Below are positions 18,299 through 27,372 of a DNA stretch of 64,000 bases, one piece after another (the first letter of the stretch is position 1; every line of letters begins with the position of its first letter). The notes under the pieces were generated by a model. It was given only the letters and a program-made list of their open reading frames with translations. It did no database searches and had not been told where the DNA came from. This stretch comes from Enterobacterales bacterium (GTDB lineage Bacteria; Pseudomonadota; Gammaproteobacteria; Enterobacterales; Enterobacteriaceae): the NCBI GenBank assembly GCA_015655145.1, contig JAATFO010000049.1, forward strand, positions 1-64,000, written 5' to 3'. The position numbers and the translations under genes were made by a program.

Positions 18299-19000
18299 TT
18301 ATTTTTGCTCCAGCATTGCCATATAGCGCGATACCGCTTTGGCAAACTTGTCTTTCCAGATATTCAGCGCCTTATTAATATCCCGTGCTTTAATTGCATC
18401 CAGCAATCCCACGACATAATTGAGCGCATCGGCTTCACGTTCGGTGTAGACGATGCCGGTCAGATTATTAAAACGTTGCACTTCTACCGTGGTTTCGGCG
18501 AAGTAGCGCGCACAGCGTTCCAGGCCGCTGGCGATAACAATGGTTTCCTGAAACTCAAGGTCATTCTGGATAGTCGCCTGTTGATTATCCAGACGCGCCA
18601 GCTTAAGCGCGGCATTGGCCTTTTTCTCCAGCACTTTCATCACTTCGGGCGAGGGCAGGTCGGGATGATAGTGAAAAACTTTCAACGCCAGTTCACCTAA
18701 CGCCGAACGGATCGCATAGACCTCAAGAATACTGGCGGGATCAAGTTTCGCCACTACCGCGCCGCGATTCGGTCGCATGTCCACCAGACCTTCCTGACTT
18801 AAGCGCCGCAACGCTTCGCGAATGGGATGCCGTGACAGATTGAGTTCATCGGTAAGGTTTTTTTCGATCAGGCGATCGCCGGGTTTAAATACCCCCTGAA
18901 TAATGGCATTGCGAATTTGATCGGCGGCGTGTTCTGAACTGACGATATTATTCATCGGCACCAGTTTAGCACGGCTTACAACATCATTTTTAATCGGCAT
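18299..19000 (-). CDS. GntR-family regulator, FCD (FadR/VanR) subfamily
   Basis: About 233 residues. The N-terminal winged helix-turn-helix (DQIRNAIIQGVFKPGDRL, then SRHPIREALRRLSQEGLV) is followed by an all-helical FCD ligand-binding domain. The start is unsettled: ATG 19000 is listed, while 19048 and 18955 are possible and none has a good ribosome site. It lies between two ABC/oxidoreductase arms that share operator-like motifs at their outer promoters, so it probably controls both in response to the imported compound or its product. Confidence 0.85.
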   Translation of the reverse strand: MPIKNDVVSRAKLVPMNNIVSSEHAADQIRNAIIQGVFKPGDRLIEKNLTDELNLSRHPIREALRRLSQEGLVDMRPNRGAVVAKLDPASILEVYAIRSALGELALKVFHYHPDLPSPEVMKVLEKKANAALKLARLDNQQATIQNDLEFQETIVIASGLERCARYFAETTVEVQRFNNLTGIVYTEREADALNYVVGLLDAIKARDINKALNIWKDKFAKAVSRYMAMLEQK

Positions 19001-19103
19001 GGTAAGACGGACATCCGTGAGTTGAGTAAAAAGAAAAAAGCATAGCATGCCTGTAATGGGCGAGGTAGAAAACGATGATTATCTACAATATTTTCTGCGA
19101 CGT

Positions 19104-19128
19104 AAAAAGCCCGGGCATTGGCTCGGGC
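19104..19128 (-). terminator. Rho-independent terminator of the - strand ABC operon
   Basis: On the - strand, GCCCGAGC, loop CAAT, GCCCGGGC (one internal mismatch pair) at 19109-19128, followed by five T. It lies 36 bases past the stop of the ATPase gene, so it ends the 22367-to-19164 transcript and separates it from the GntR gene. Confidence 0.75.
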
Positions 19129-19163
19129 GGGTACGTTTCTCCAGATTGTTGCAAGGCATTTAT

Positions 19164-19901
19164 TCAATGCCAGGCAATTCTTTTCATAAAATCCTGGGTG
19201 CGTTGCTTTTTCGGCGCGCCAAAGATTTCAGCCGGCGGGCCAAACTCAATGATTTTCCCCTGGTCCATCATCGCCACGTTATGCGAGACCTCACGCACAA
19301 AGTTCATTTCATGCGACACCAGGATCATGGTGATGCCTTCCAGCGACAGTTGACGCACCGTATTCAGCACTTCGCCGACCAGCTCAGGATCAAGCGCGGA
19401 AGTAACTTCATCCAGTAGCAGGATTTTGGGTTTCAATGCCAGCGCGCGACTAATGGCCACGCGCTGTTGTTGCCCGCCAGAAAGGTTAGCCGGATAGGCA
19501 TCCGATTTGTGACGCATGCCGACTTTTTCCAGTAGCGCCAGCGCTTCTTCACGTACCGTGTGTTGATCGCGCTTCTGCACTTTTACTGGCGTTACCATCA
19601 CGTTTTCCAGCACACTCATATTCTGAAAAAGGTTATATTGCTGAAAAACAATCGCCACCTTTTCGCGAATATCGCGCACGCTTTGTACCGAATCATAGTC
19701 GACTTCTTTATTTTCAACCCGCACGGCGCCGCCTTGTGGTTTGGTCAACCCCATAATAACGCGCAACAAAGTACTTTTACCGGAACCCGAGCCGCCAATC
19801 AGGCTGACAATTTCTCCGGGTTTCACCGTCAGGTTAATACCACTGAGCACCTGATGCTCACCGTAAGAGCAGGTTAACGCGACAATATCTAACTGCGACA
19901 T
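19164..19901 (-). CDS. Polar-amino-acid-type ABC ATPase (second importer)
   Basis: 245 residues with Walker A GGSGSGKST near residue 36, signature LSGGQQQRVAISRAL and Walker B ILLLDEVTSALDPEL. It is the last gene of a - strand operon (binding protein, two permeases, ATPase) and is followed by a clear terminator. Its sequence differs clearly from the ATPase at 16100, so the two importers are not recent copies of each other. Confidence 0.9.
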   Translation of the reverse strand: MSQLDIVALTCSYGEHQVLSGINLTVKPGEIVSLIGGSGSGKSTLLRVIMGLTKPQGGAVRVENKEVDYDSVQSVRDIREKVAIVFQQYNLFQNMSVLENVMVTPVKVQKRDQHTVREEALALLEKVGMRHKSDAYPANLSGGQQQRVAISRALALKPKILLLDEVTSALDPELVGEVLNTVRQLSLEGITMILVSHEMNFVREVSHNVAMMDQGKIIEFGPPAEIFGAPKKQRTQDFMKRIAWH

Positions 19902-19934
19902 GGCAGAACTCCTGTAGAAAAGTGTGAGCAGTGA

Positions 19935-20681
19935 TCAGGGTGGCGTCAGGGTACTCACGGATGTTGTCGTAACGTTCGGACGAGAAACCGCTGTGGTTCC
20001 CTGCGCGTTCGCCGCCAGGCGCCGTTCCAGCCACTGACCGCAACGGCTCAGCGGATAAGACATCAAAAAGTAGATCAGCAAAATCAGGCCGTAGATCAGG
20101 AATGACGAATAACCCCGGCTGATCAGGATTTTGGCGGAGAAGGTCAGTTCCACCACGCCCAGTTGCGAGGCCAGCGCAGTATCTTTGATAAACGACACCA
20201 TAAAGCTGAATGCGGGTGGGATCACCACTTTCCACGCCTGCGGTAAAATCACGTATTGCACCAACTGGCGATAACTGAAGTTCAGTGTTTGCGCGGCTTC
20301 AATCTGGGTATGCGGCACCGATTCGAAACCGCTACGAAAAATTTCGGCCATATAAGCGCTGGCAATCAGGCACACGGCAATCAGCGCGATAACGTAAAAC
20401 GATAAACTGAACCCCAGCCCCTGAAAAATAAAGAAGATAAGAAACAGCGTTACCAAAAACGGAATGCGTCGCAGCAGTTCAACCAGCACGATGGCCACCA
20501 GACGTAGTGGCAGAAATACCCGGTGCCGGGTCTGACGCAGGCAGGCGATCAGGAAACCGATAATCAGCCCCACTGAGCAGCCAATAGCGGACAGGCTGAG
20601 GGTGTTAATCGCGGCCTGCAGAATAAACTCAAGCGTGAACTGATTGAACAGATTCATTATTTGCTGTGAGAAAGTAAGCAT
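19935..20681 (-). CDS. Polar-amino-acid-type ABC permease (second importer, distal)
   Basis: 248 residues, HisM/GlnP family, with several membrane segments and the coupling block SVPHTQIEAAQTLNFSYRQL. The ATG at 20681 overlaps the stop of the upstream permease gene (ATGA on the - strand); a longer start at 20711 lies inside that gene. The tail after the last membrane segment is Ala/Thr/Ser-rich and longer than usual (about 25 residues). Confidence 0.88.
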   Translation of the reverse strand: MLTFSQQIMNLFNQFTLEFILQAAINTLSLSAIGCSVGLIIGFLIACLRQTRHRVFLPLRLVAIVLVELLRRIPFLVTLFLIFFIFQGLGFSLSFYVIALIAVCLIASAYMAEIFRSGFESVPHTQIEAAQTLNFSYRQLVQYVILPQAWKVVIPPAFSFMVSFIKDTALASQLGVVELTFSAKILISRGYSSFLIYGLILLIYFLMSYPLSRCGQWLERRLAANAQGTTAVSRPNVTTTSVSTLTPP

Positions 20682-21355
20682 CAGATAAATCTCGCTCTGA
20701 CACGGAAACATCCGTAGCCGATGGCATAAAGGAAGGCGCTGGCGATAAATGTCAACACCACATAGAGACCCGCTGCGACGGTAAACGACTCTATGCTACG
20801 AAAGGTACTTGAACTGATTTCGATCACCGCGCCGGTAAGCTCATTAACGCCAAACAGACCGCCAATCGAACTGCCAAGTAAGATCCAGATAAAGAAGTTA
20901 GAGAGCAGGGGATAAATGGTTTTCGCCAGATGCGGCAGAGTGACATAGCGGAAACTTTGCCAGGCCGACATGTTCAGTGATGCAGCGGCTTCCAGCTCAG
21001 TTTTGCTCACTGAGACCAGCCCGCTGCGCATGATATCAGTAAGGTACGCGCCCGCGTTCAGTGACAATCCCGTCAGCACCGCCGTCATTGGCGACAGCAC
21101 GATGCCGATATCAGGTAGCCCGTAGAACAATACAAAGATCTGAATCAGAGAAGGCGTATTGGTAAAAAACACCACATAGCCACGCACCAATTTCCGCACG
21201 TCACGGTGGGCGTGCTGCTCGGCCATTGCGCCCAGCAGGCCAATAACACAACCTAACCAGAAGGCGATAAAGGCGACAATTAACGTGATAATGGCGCCTG
21301 AGAGCAAATCTGGCCAGTGTTTGAACACCTCACCGAATTGAAAGCTGTAATGCAT
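20681..21355 (-). CDS. Polar-amino-acid-type ABC permease (second importer, proximal)
   Basis: 224 residues, same permease family, with the coupling block SVSKTELEAAASLNMSAWQSF. It is separated from the binding-protein gene by 205 bases that hold one copy of the 151-bp inverted-terminal element. That insertion could alter the ratio of binding protein to membrane complex. Confidence 0.88.
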   Translation of the reverse strand: MHYSFQFGEVFKHWPDLLSGAIITLIVAFIAFWLGCVIGLLGAMAEQHAHRDVRKLVRGYVVFFTNTPSLIQIFVLFYGLPDIGIVLSPMTAVLTGLSLNAGAYLTDIMRSGLVSVSKTELEAAASLNMSAWQSFRYVTLPHLAKTIYPLLSNFFIWILLGSSIGGLFGVNELTGAVIEISSSTFRSIESFTVAAGLYVVLTFIASAFLYAIGYGCFRVRARFI

Positions 21356-21383
21356 AAGTGATCACTCCGGCAACTGAACACAG

Positions 21384-21534
21384 TAAGAGCCTGGCCCATC
21401 AGGCAAATTTTACTTGCCACTTTGACCCCGGGCAGTGCGCGAAATCCTCAGGTACTACGTGTACGCTCCGGTTTCTTCGCGCTGTCCGTGTCCACATGGA
21501 CGGCGACAATAAGACCTACTGGGCCAGGCTCTAA
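21384..21534 (+). repeat. 151-bp inverted-terminal element, copy 1
   Basis: Ends in TAAGAGCCTGGCCCA on the left and its near-complement TGGGCCAGGCTCTAA on the right. It carries the internal near-palindrome around GTACTACGTGTACG. It lies inside the second importer operon between the binding-protein and permease genes. It is similar over its whole length to the copies at 22790, 27049, 57856 (inverted) and 63262. It codes for nothing. Confidence 0.9.
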
Positions 21535-21560
21535 GGGTTTATCCTTTATCCGCCTTGTCA

Positions 21561-22367
21561 TCAGAAGTAAGGCGTTGGCACCACTTTCACCAACATCGGC
21601 GCTTTGAACCATTTTTCCCAGGTGTCATTGACAAAGTTACTGGTGTGCATGTCATACAAGGCAATGTTCAGCACATTACGTAATGCCGTATTGTTTTGCG
21701 CCAGCCCCACGCCGTCATAAGCGGTGTTAAGCGCTTCGGGTAAAACTTTCCACTGAACATTGGGGTAGTTTTTAGTAAAGGGCACATAGAATTCGATATT
21801 TTCTACCAGCGCGTCCGCCCGTCCCTGTGCCAAAGCACGGATGGTATCCGCCATGGTATCGACATATAAAATTTTGGCTTTTGGCAGGTTTTGTTTCAGG
21901 AAATCAGTTGTCCAGACACCACGAATTAATACCAGCGTATACTTTTCATCGTTCAACGCTTTCCAGCCATCAATATTGATTTTACTGGTTGTCAACACGC
22001 CCATTGACTCGGTATGTAGAGGAACGGTGTAGCTAATAGATTTCGCCCGTTCAACAGTTCGGGTTAAACCGCCCAGACAAATATCGATCCGATCCGCCAC
22101 TAAAAAGGGCACCCGTTGGGCGATTTCCGTCATAACAAACTCTGTTTTAACCCCCAGGCTGCTGGCGAGTTTATTGGCAACATCAATATCGAAACCTTCG
22201 AGTTGGTTGTCGGCGCCAATAGAAGATTGTGGTGGTGAGTTTGGTAATACACCCACCTTTAATGTGCCACTTTTAATTATTTCATCTAATGATCTGGCAT
22301 GAGCAACATTCAGTGTCAACAGCAAGGCACAGAAAACGAGCAGGCATGTCTTTAATCGTTTAAACAT
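21561..22367 (-). CDS. Polar-amino-acid-type ABC substrate-binding protein (second importer)
   Basis: 268 residues, SBP_bac_3 family. Sec signal peptide ends near NVAHARS (residues 20-26). Conserved blocks include IKSGTLKVGVLPNSPPQS and GFDIDVANKLASSLGVKTEFV. It heads the - strand operon, and its upstream region carries the same ATTGTTGACAAT and TCATTGACAA motifs as the promoter of the flavin-reductase operon. The ligand is unknown. Confidence 0.9.
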   Translation of the reverse strand: MFKRLKTCLLVFCALLLTLNVAHARSLDEIIKSGTLKVGVLPNSPPQSSIGADNQLEGFDIDVANKLASSLGVKTEFVMTEIAQRVPFLVADRIDICLGGLTRTVERAKSISYTVPLHTESMGVLTTSKINIDGWKALNDEKYTLVLIRGVWTTDFLKQNLPKAKILYVDTMADTIRALAQGRADALVENIEFYVPFTKNYPNVQWKVLPEALNTAYDGVGLAQNNTALRNVLNIALYDMHTSNFVNDTWEKWFKAPMLVKVVPTPYF

Positions 22368-22428
22368 AATTATCTTTCACCCTGGAATAATAAATAAGTC
22401 AGTAAGTTGTTGCATGTTCATATTGATG

Positions 22429-22457
22429 ATTGTCAACAATCAGTGGTTTGTCAATGA
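22429..22457 (-). promoter_or_regulatory. Operator-like motifs upstream of the second importer
   Basis: On the - strand, TCATTGACAA (22448-22457) and ATTGTTGACAAT (22429-22440) lie about 60-90 bases before the start at 22367. Both words also occur in the 12078-12138 region. The 12-mer is an imperfect palindrome centred on TG/CA. Binding by the GntR-FCD protein at 18299 is inferred from position and motif type. Confidence 0.5.
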
Positions 22458-22789
22458 GTATTTGCCATAGCGTTACGTGGAAGTTAAAATGATTTAAATC
22501 AATCTGTTATTGTTGATTTGTGGCAAGTTGGTGCTGTTTTTGTAGTGAGGAAATTAGGCTAATTCATTGATATTAAATGGGTATACAGATTACTTATAAT
22601 ATCAGTCTGTAACGTCGAGATAATAAAATGTTATGGATGCATTCATAAGAATAAGCTATTACTCTTTATTTTAAATTACAATATTATATTGGTATGAATA
22701 TTGCGGATTAGGTGCGGAAGATTATCCGTTCGCCGCAGATTAATCATGGTGACTATTGACAGGGCCAGTATTCCCTCCGTCGAAGACAT

Positions 22790-22940
22790 TTAGCGCCTGC
22801 CCATCAGGCAAATTTCACTTGCCACGTTGGCTCTGGGCAGTGCTGGAAATCCTCACGTACTACGTGTACGCGCCGGTTTCTCCGCGTTGTCCGCGTCCAC
22901 ATTGACAGCGACAATAATACTTACCGGGCCAGGCTCTTAA
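22790..22940 (+). repeat. 151-bp inverted-terminal element, copy 2
   Basis: Same element as copy 1, with the left end TTAGCGCCTGCCCA (one base missing in the GG) and the right end TGGGCC-type variant CGGGCCAGGCTCTTAA. It lies in the gene-free stretch between the second importer and the dioxygenase gene. Confidence 0.88.
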
Positions 22941-23465
22941 TGTCATGGCCCCACCTGTCGCCGTCAGTTTTTTTCTGACTCGCTTATCTTGCAGATTGAT
23001 TCGTGTTCATAGCGGGGAGAGCAAGCGGCGAAAAATTCCATCCTTATGTCACCGGATAACTTATCGCACGGCAGATATCGTCTGACACAGGCTGTCGGCG
23101 ATAGCATAGCAACTGATTGCATCCGGCTTCTGTTAGCCGTTTTTTTTCATCAGGTGGCACGATAGCGATTATATGAAAGAGCTTTTCTGTTATTGGTATT
23201 TTCTCGTGGTAATAATCAGGATTACTATCCACCTGCATCGATTTTAGTCGATATTGAATCATCTCGGATAGTTAAAAAGGGTTGAGACTTGCTACAGGTA
23301 GCCTTGCTGCGTTCCGACTGCATTGATCAATCCAGGGTTTTCATCGGCCGCTGGTTATTTTTTTCGGCCTTATTCAGAGAGCATTTACCATGAATCATTC
23401 CCGTTGCTGTAGCGAGTCCGAATTTGATCTCAGTGATTTTTATTGGGCAATTCATGGGGTCTGCT
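22941..23465 (+). other. Gene-poor stretch before the dioxygenase gene
   Basis: No convincing gene. A 72-codon frame on the - strand (23044-23262) has no ribosome site and no recognisable family. A GC-richer segment at 23281-23340 can fold weakly but matches no RNA class I can name. The promoter of the dioxygenase-metQNI operon must lie here or in the repeat. Confidence 0.4.
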
Positions 23466-24497
23466 ATGAGCACTATCACGTCTTTACCGATACTCGATCT
23501 GTCACAGCTTGATGGCAATAATGAAGCGCGCGTTAACTTCCTGGCGAAATTGAACCGCGCCGCCAGGGATGTCGGTTTTTTCTATCTGGTTCACCACGGT
23601 ATCAGTCACGAATTGCAACGGCGCGTCAGTCAACTGTCAAAGGCGTTTTTTGCTTTGCCGGAGGCAGAAAAACAGCGCGTTGCGATGATTCATTCTCCTC
23701 ATTTTCGCGGATATAACCGGGCAGGGTCAGAATTGACGTGTAGCCAGCCAGACTGGCGCGAGCAATTTGACATTGGCGCTGAGCGATCTGCCTTACCGCT
23801 GTCAGCCGCTGACCCCAGTTGGCAACGATTACAAGGGCCAAACCTTTGGCCCGCGCCCCTTCCCGAACTGAAAACGACGCTTTTGTTATGGCAACAGGAG
23901 ATGACGCGTATGTCGCTGCGGCTACTGCGGGCATTTGCTGAAGCGTTGGAATTGCCGATTACCGCGTTTGACGCGCTGTACGGCGAGCAGCCCAATGAGC
24001 ATATCAAACTGATACGTTACCCCGGACGGCTAACGGGCAGTAGCCAGCAAGGGGTTGGCGCCCATAAGGATTCCGGCTTTCTGAGTTTTTTATTGCAGGA
24101 TAATCAGCAAGGGTTGCAGGTAGAAATCGCGCCTGAGCGGTGGATCGATGCATTGCCGCTGGCGGAATCTTTTGTCGTCAATATTGGCGAATTGCTGGAA
24201 CTGGCCACCAATGGTTACCTGCGGGCTACGGTACACCGGGTGGTATCACCGCCACCCGGCCGCGAGCGGTTGTCGGTTGCTTTTTTTCTCGGTGCGCAAT
24301 TGGATGCAGTGGTTCCCGTTTATCAATTACCCGACCACCTCGCCGCGAAGGCGCTCGACCCAACCAGCGATCCGCAGAACCCTTTATTGCGCGATGTGGG
24401 CTGGAATTATCTCAAAGGGCGGTTACGTTCTCATCCCGATGTCGCTGCGCGTTATTACGGTGATGTGTTACCCGCCAAAGAAACAATAATAAGTTAA
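23466..24497 (+). CDS. 2-oxoglutarate/Fe(II) oxygenase, isopenicillin-N-synthase-like
   Basis: 343 residues. N-terminal DIOX domain opening with PILDLSQLDG, then the catalytic double-stranded beta-helix with the iron ligands His-x-Asp (GAHKDSGFLSFLL) and a distal His (ATVHRVVSPP), then the 2-oxoglutarate anchor Arg-x-Ser (RLSVAFF). The start at 23466 matches the family; an in-frame ATG at 23424 adds 14 unrelated residues. Fourteen bases downstream begins a MetQ-type gene, so the enzyme probably acts on a compound imported by that system. Confidence 0.88.
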   Translation: MSTITSLPILDLSQLDGNNEARVNFLAKLNRAARDVGFFYLVHHGISHELQRRVSQLSKAFFALPEAEKQRVAMIHSPHFRGYNRAGSELTCSQPDWREQFDIGAERSALPLSAADPSWQRLQGPNLWPAPLPELKTTLLLWQQEMTRMSLRLLRAFAEALELPITAFDALYGEQPNEHIKLIRYPGRLTGSSQQGVGAHKDSGFLSFLLQDNQQGLQVEIAPERWIDALPLAESFVVNIGELLELATNGYLRATVHRVVSPPPGRERLSVAFFLGAQLDAVVPVYQLPDHLAAKALDPTSDPQNPLLRDVGWNYLKGRLRSHPDVAARYYGDVLPAKETIIS

Positions 24498-24514
24498 GAA
24501 TAAGGAATAGCGTG

Positions 24515-25324
24515 ATGAATAAACATATCATTTTCTCTTTGGCGGCACTGGCATTCTCCGGCAATCTGGTGTTTTCAGCACAGGCGGCGCAAACGCTGCG
24601 TGTGGCCGCAGATCCTGTGCCGCATGCTGAGATTCTGGCGCAGGTAAAGAAAATTGATCCGTCTTTACCGCTAAAAATAGTGGAACTGACCAGCGGTGTT
24701 AATGCCAATGAACTGCTGGCCCATGGCGATGTGGATGCCAACTACTTTCAGCATGTGCCTTACCTGCGCGATCAGGAAAAAGCGCTCGGTCAAAAATTTG
24801 TGGTCGCCGCGACAGTTCACATTGAACCGCTGGGAATTTATTCCCGCAAACATACCTCGCTGAGCGAGGTGCCGGAAAATGCCACAGTGGCGGTGCCAAA
24901 TAATGTCACCAATCTTAGCCGTGCTCTGTATTTGCTGCAAAGTCAGGGGTTAATAAAGCTGAAGAACGGCTATAACGATCCGGCTAAAGACCAGGCAACA
25001 CCAAAAGATATTGCTGAGAATCCCAAAAAATTGAAGATAACGGAAATTGAATCGCCGCAAATCCCGCGTTCACTGGATGATGTCGATCTGGCGGTTATCA
25101 ATGGTAACTATGCGCTGGAAGCTGGACTGGTGCCGGCGAAAGATGCGCTCGGGCTGGAAAATGCCAGTAATAACCCGTATGCCAATATTCTGGTGACCAC
25201 GACGGCGCTGAAAGACGATCCGCGCATCCGGCAATTGGCTAAGGATTTGGAATCCAGCCAAATCGCTGATTTTATCAATAAGCGTTATAGCGGCTCGGTT
25301 ATCCCGGTGGCAGGAACAAAATAA
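24515..25324 (+). CDS. MetQ/NlpA-family substrate-binding protein (copy 2)
   Basis: About 269 residues with a Sec signal ending near FSAQAAQ and no lipobox. AAGGA (24502-24506) supports ATG 24515 rather than the GTG three bases earlier. The mature part opens with [14 protein letters not shown] and contains YFQHVPYL, both typical of this family. The stop overlaps the ATG of the MetN-type ATPase. It is well diverged from the MetQ-type protein at 9368, suggesting a different ligand. Confidence 0.9.
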   Translation: MNKHIIFSLAALAFSGNLVFSAQAAQTLRVAADPVPHAEILAQVKKIDPSLPLKIVELTSGVNANELLAHGDVDANYFQHVPYLRDQEKALGQKFVVAATVHIEPLGIYSRKHTSLSEVPENATVAVPNNVTNLSRALYLLQSQGLIKLKNGYNDPAKDQATPKDIAENPKKLKITEIESPQIPRSLDDVDLAVINGNYALEAGLVPAKDALGLENASNNPYANILVTTTALKDDPRIRQLAKDLESSQIADFINKRYSGSVIPVAGTK

Positions 25325-26115
25325 TGATCGCCATTGAGCAACTTGGAAAACAGTATGCCAGTAACGCGCGCCCTGCGCTGGAAAGCGTGTCGTTGACGAT
25401 TCCTGATGGCGCGATCTATGGCATTCTGGGACGCAGCGGGGCGGGGAAGAGCACCCTGATCCGTTGCCTTAACCTGCTGGAGCGGCCGACGTCAGGCCGT
25501 ATCCTGATGGATGGCCGGGATATCACCACCCTGTCGCCACGGGAACTGCGCCTGCATCGTCAGCGCAGTGGGATGATTTTCCAGCATTTTAATCTGCTGC
25601 ATGCCCGTAATGTTCAGGATAACGTGGCCGTGCCGCTGGAAATTGCCGGCGTTGCCAGAAATGAGCGGGTGGCGCGGGTCGCGGAATTACTGGCGCTGGT
25701 GGGACTGAGCGACAAAGCGCGGGCTTTTCCGTCACAATTATCCGGTGGGCAAAAGCAACGGGTTGGGATTGCCCGGGCACTGGCCGCGCGGCCGCAATAC
25801 CTGTTGTGTGATGAAGCCACCAGTGCGCTTGATCCGGAAACAACCGAATCAGTGCTGGCGCTGCTGGCTGATATTCATCGCCGGTTAGGGTTAACGATTG
25901 TCCTTATCACGCATCAATTGGCGGTGGTTAAGGCGATTTGTGATAATGCCGCATTGTTGGAAGATGGTCGGGTCATCGAAAGTGGTTCGCTGCGTGCATT
26001 ACTGTCTGACCCTGATTCGCGCCTGCGAAAGATGTTATTACCGGACTATGACGCCGAGCGGGCATTTTTACGCCAGCATGGGGTGGAGAATGTTCAGTTA
26101 TGCAAAGTCGCCTGA
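25324..26115 (+). CDS. MetN-type ABC ATPase (copy 2)
   Basis: 263 residues with Walker [10 protein letters not shown], signature [15 protein letters not shown] and Walker [14 protein letters not shown]. It is about 80-100 residues shorter than classical MetN (343 in E. coli) and lacks the C-terminal regulatory domain that mediates methionine trans-inhibition. Such an importer would not be shut off by cytoplasmic methionine. It overlaps the permease gene by 16 bases. Confidence 0.9.
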   Translation: MIAIEQLGKQYASNARPALESVSLTIPDGAIYGILGRSGAGKSTLIRCLNLLERPTSGRILMDGRDITTLSPRELRLHRQRSGMIFQHFNLLHARNVQDNVAVPLEIAGVARNERVARVAELLALVGLSDKARAFPSQLSGGQKQRVGIARALAARPQYLLCDEATSALDPETTESVLALLADIHRRLGLTIVLITHQLAVVKAICDNAALLEDGRVIESGSLRALLSDPDSRLRKMLLPDYDAERAFLRQHGVENVQLCKVA

Positions 26116-26771
26116 GTTGGGAAGATTTTTACCCGCTGATGCTGAATGCAACGCTGGAAACGCTCTATATGGTGGCGCTGGCGGCATTGTTTACCGTGAT
26201 GATTGGGTTACCGGTCGGCGTGTTATTGTTCATTAGTCGTCACGATGGCGTATTGCCATTACCGTGGGTAAACCGGGTGTTGGGTTCGGTGATTAATATC
26301 GGGCGTTCATTGCCGTTTGTGGTGCTGTTGATCGCCCTGATCCCACTGACCCGGTTGATCACAGGTACCACGCTGGGTAGCACAGCGGCGGTAGTGCCCA
26401 TCACTATCGGGGCATTTCCTTTTTTTTCCCGGGTGGTGGAAAATGCCCTTGATGAGGTTGATCGGGGACGGGTGGAAGCCATCCTTTCCATGGGCGGCAC
26501 CGTCTGGCATGTCGTCGGTAAAGTGCTATTGCCGGAAGCATTGCCCGCTATTCTGGCTGGCATTACGCTGACGATAGTCATGTTAATAGGTTTTTCGTCC
26601 ATGGCCGGGGTGATCGGCGGCGGCGGTCTGGGTGATCTGGCGATCCGCTATGGCTATCAGCGTTTTAACAATCAAGTGATGGCTGGCACGGTTATCGTAC
26701 TGGTTGCTCTGGTACAACTGGTGCAGTCTTTGGGCGATCGTATTGTGCGTGCGTTGTCTTATCGGCGTTAA
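26100..26771 (+). CDS. MetI-type ABC permease (copy 2)
   Basis: 223 residues with five to six membrane segments, coupling loop [23 protein letters not shown] and the C-terminal block [22 protein letters not shown] typical of MetI. It starts within the 3' end of the ATPase gene. It completes the dioxygenase-MetQNI operon. Confidence 0.9.
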   Translation: MQSRLSWEDFYPLMLNATLETLYMVALAALFTVMIGLPVGVLLFISRHDGVLPLPWVNRVLGSVINIGRSLPFVVLLIALIPLTRLITGTTLGSTAAVVPITIGAFPFFSRVVENALDEVDRGRVEAILSMGGTVWHVVGKVLLPEALPAILAGITLTIVMLIGFSSMAGVIGGGGLGDLAIRYGYQRFNNQVMAGTVIVLVALVQLVQSLGDRIVRALSYRR

Positions 26772-26866
26772 TGATGGTGCAGATATCTGACAGCGGCGAG
26801 GGCTATCGTTTTTATCTGCAATTATCGCTGTATCAGAACCGCTATCTCACCCACTGATTGTATAAG

Positions 26867-27254
26867 ATGTTCCGTTTGTATCAACAATGCCCGGTTGACC
26901 TGCCTGACCCGGTAGGCGCTATCAAATTCCGCATGGAGCAATCAGGTTTATTCGTTAAAGACCTTGAGCACGCTGATTGGACGCGCCCGTCGGGTTTACG
27001 ACATGCTTAACCGTAAGCGCAACCTGACGCTAGCGATGATATGAAAACTAAGGGCCTGGCCCATTAGGCAAATTTTACTTGCTACTTTGGCCCTGGGCAG
27101 TGCGCGAAATTCTCACGTACTACGTGTACGCCCCGGTTTCTGCGCGCTGTCCGTGTCCACCTTGACGGCGACAATAATATCGACTGGGCCAGGCGCTAAT
27201 CAAATGTTCGGTATTCCGGCTGAAAGCCTGATAAAGCCCGTTGATATCGCTTAG
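26867..27254 (+). pseudogene. HigA-family antitoxin remnant split by the 151-bp element
   Basis: Residues CPVDLPDPVGAIKFRMEQSG (from the ATG at 26867) are the start of the HTH domain of HigA-like antitoxins. After a frameshift near 26985 the other frame continues with RVYDMLNRKRNLTLAMI, ending at 27041. The 151-bp element follows (27049-27199). The family's closing segment MFGIPAESLIKP then resumes directly after it, ending at TAG 27252. In intact relatives only a few residues separate LTLAMI from GIPAE, so the element entered this gene. No adjacent HigB toxin is visible. Confidence 0.75.
27049..27199 (+). repeat. 151-bp inverted-terminal element, copy 3 (inside higA remnant)
   Basis: Left end TAAGGGCCTGGCCCA, right end TGGGCCAGGCGCTAA. 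It sits between two parts of a HigA-like reading frame, which gives direct evidence that the element can move or has moved. Any target duplication is at most two or three bases (TAA flanks). Confidence 0.9.
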
Positions 27255-27372
27255 CCCATTTTAGCGGGCTTGGTTATTGTGCCAGACTGCGAAGCGTTTT
27301 TTGATACTGATTGCAGGTCATAAAGGCCTTGAAACGGCTCAACGACATAATCAGCAAAGCCATCAACCGGTG

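Noticed and set aside
21384-21534. ERIC or REP identity for the dispersed element
   Set aside because: Length and ends (GCCTGGCCCA type) do not match the ERIC core or REP as I know them.
23044-23262. 72-codon - strand frame in the gap before the dioxygenase gene
   Set aside because: No ribosome site, no family resemblance; kept only as a note in the gap description.
23281-23345. Possible structured RNA or riboswitch before the dioxygenase operon
   Set aside because: Short GC-rich segment with weak pairing only; it does not fit SAM, SRP or other RNA patterns I can check by eye.
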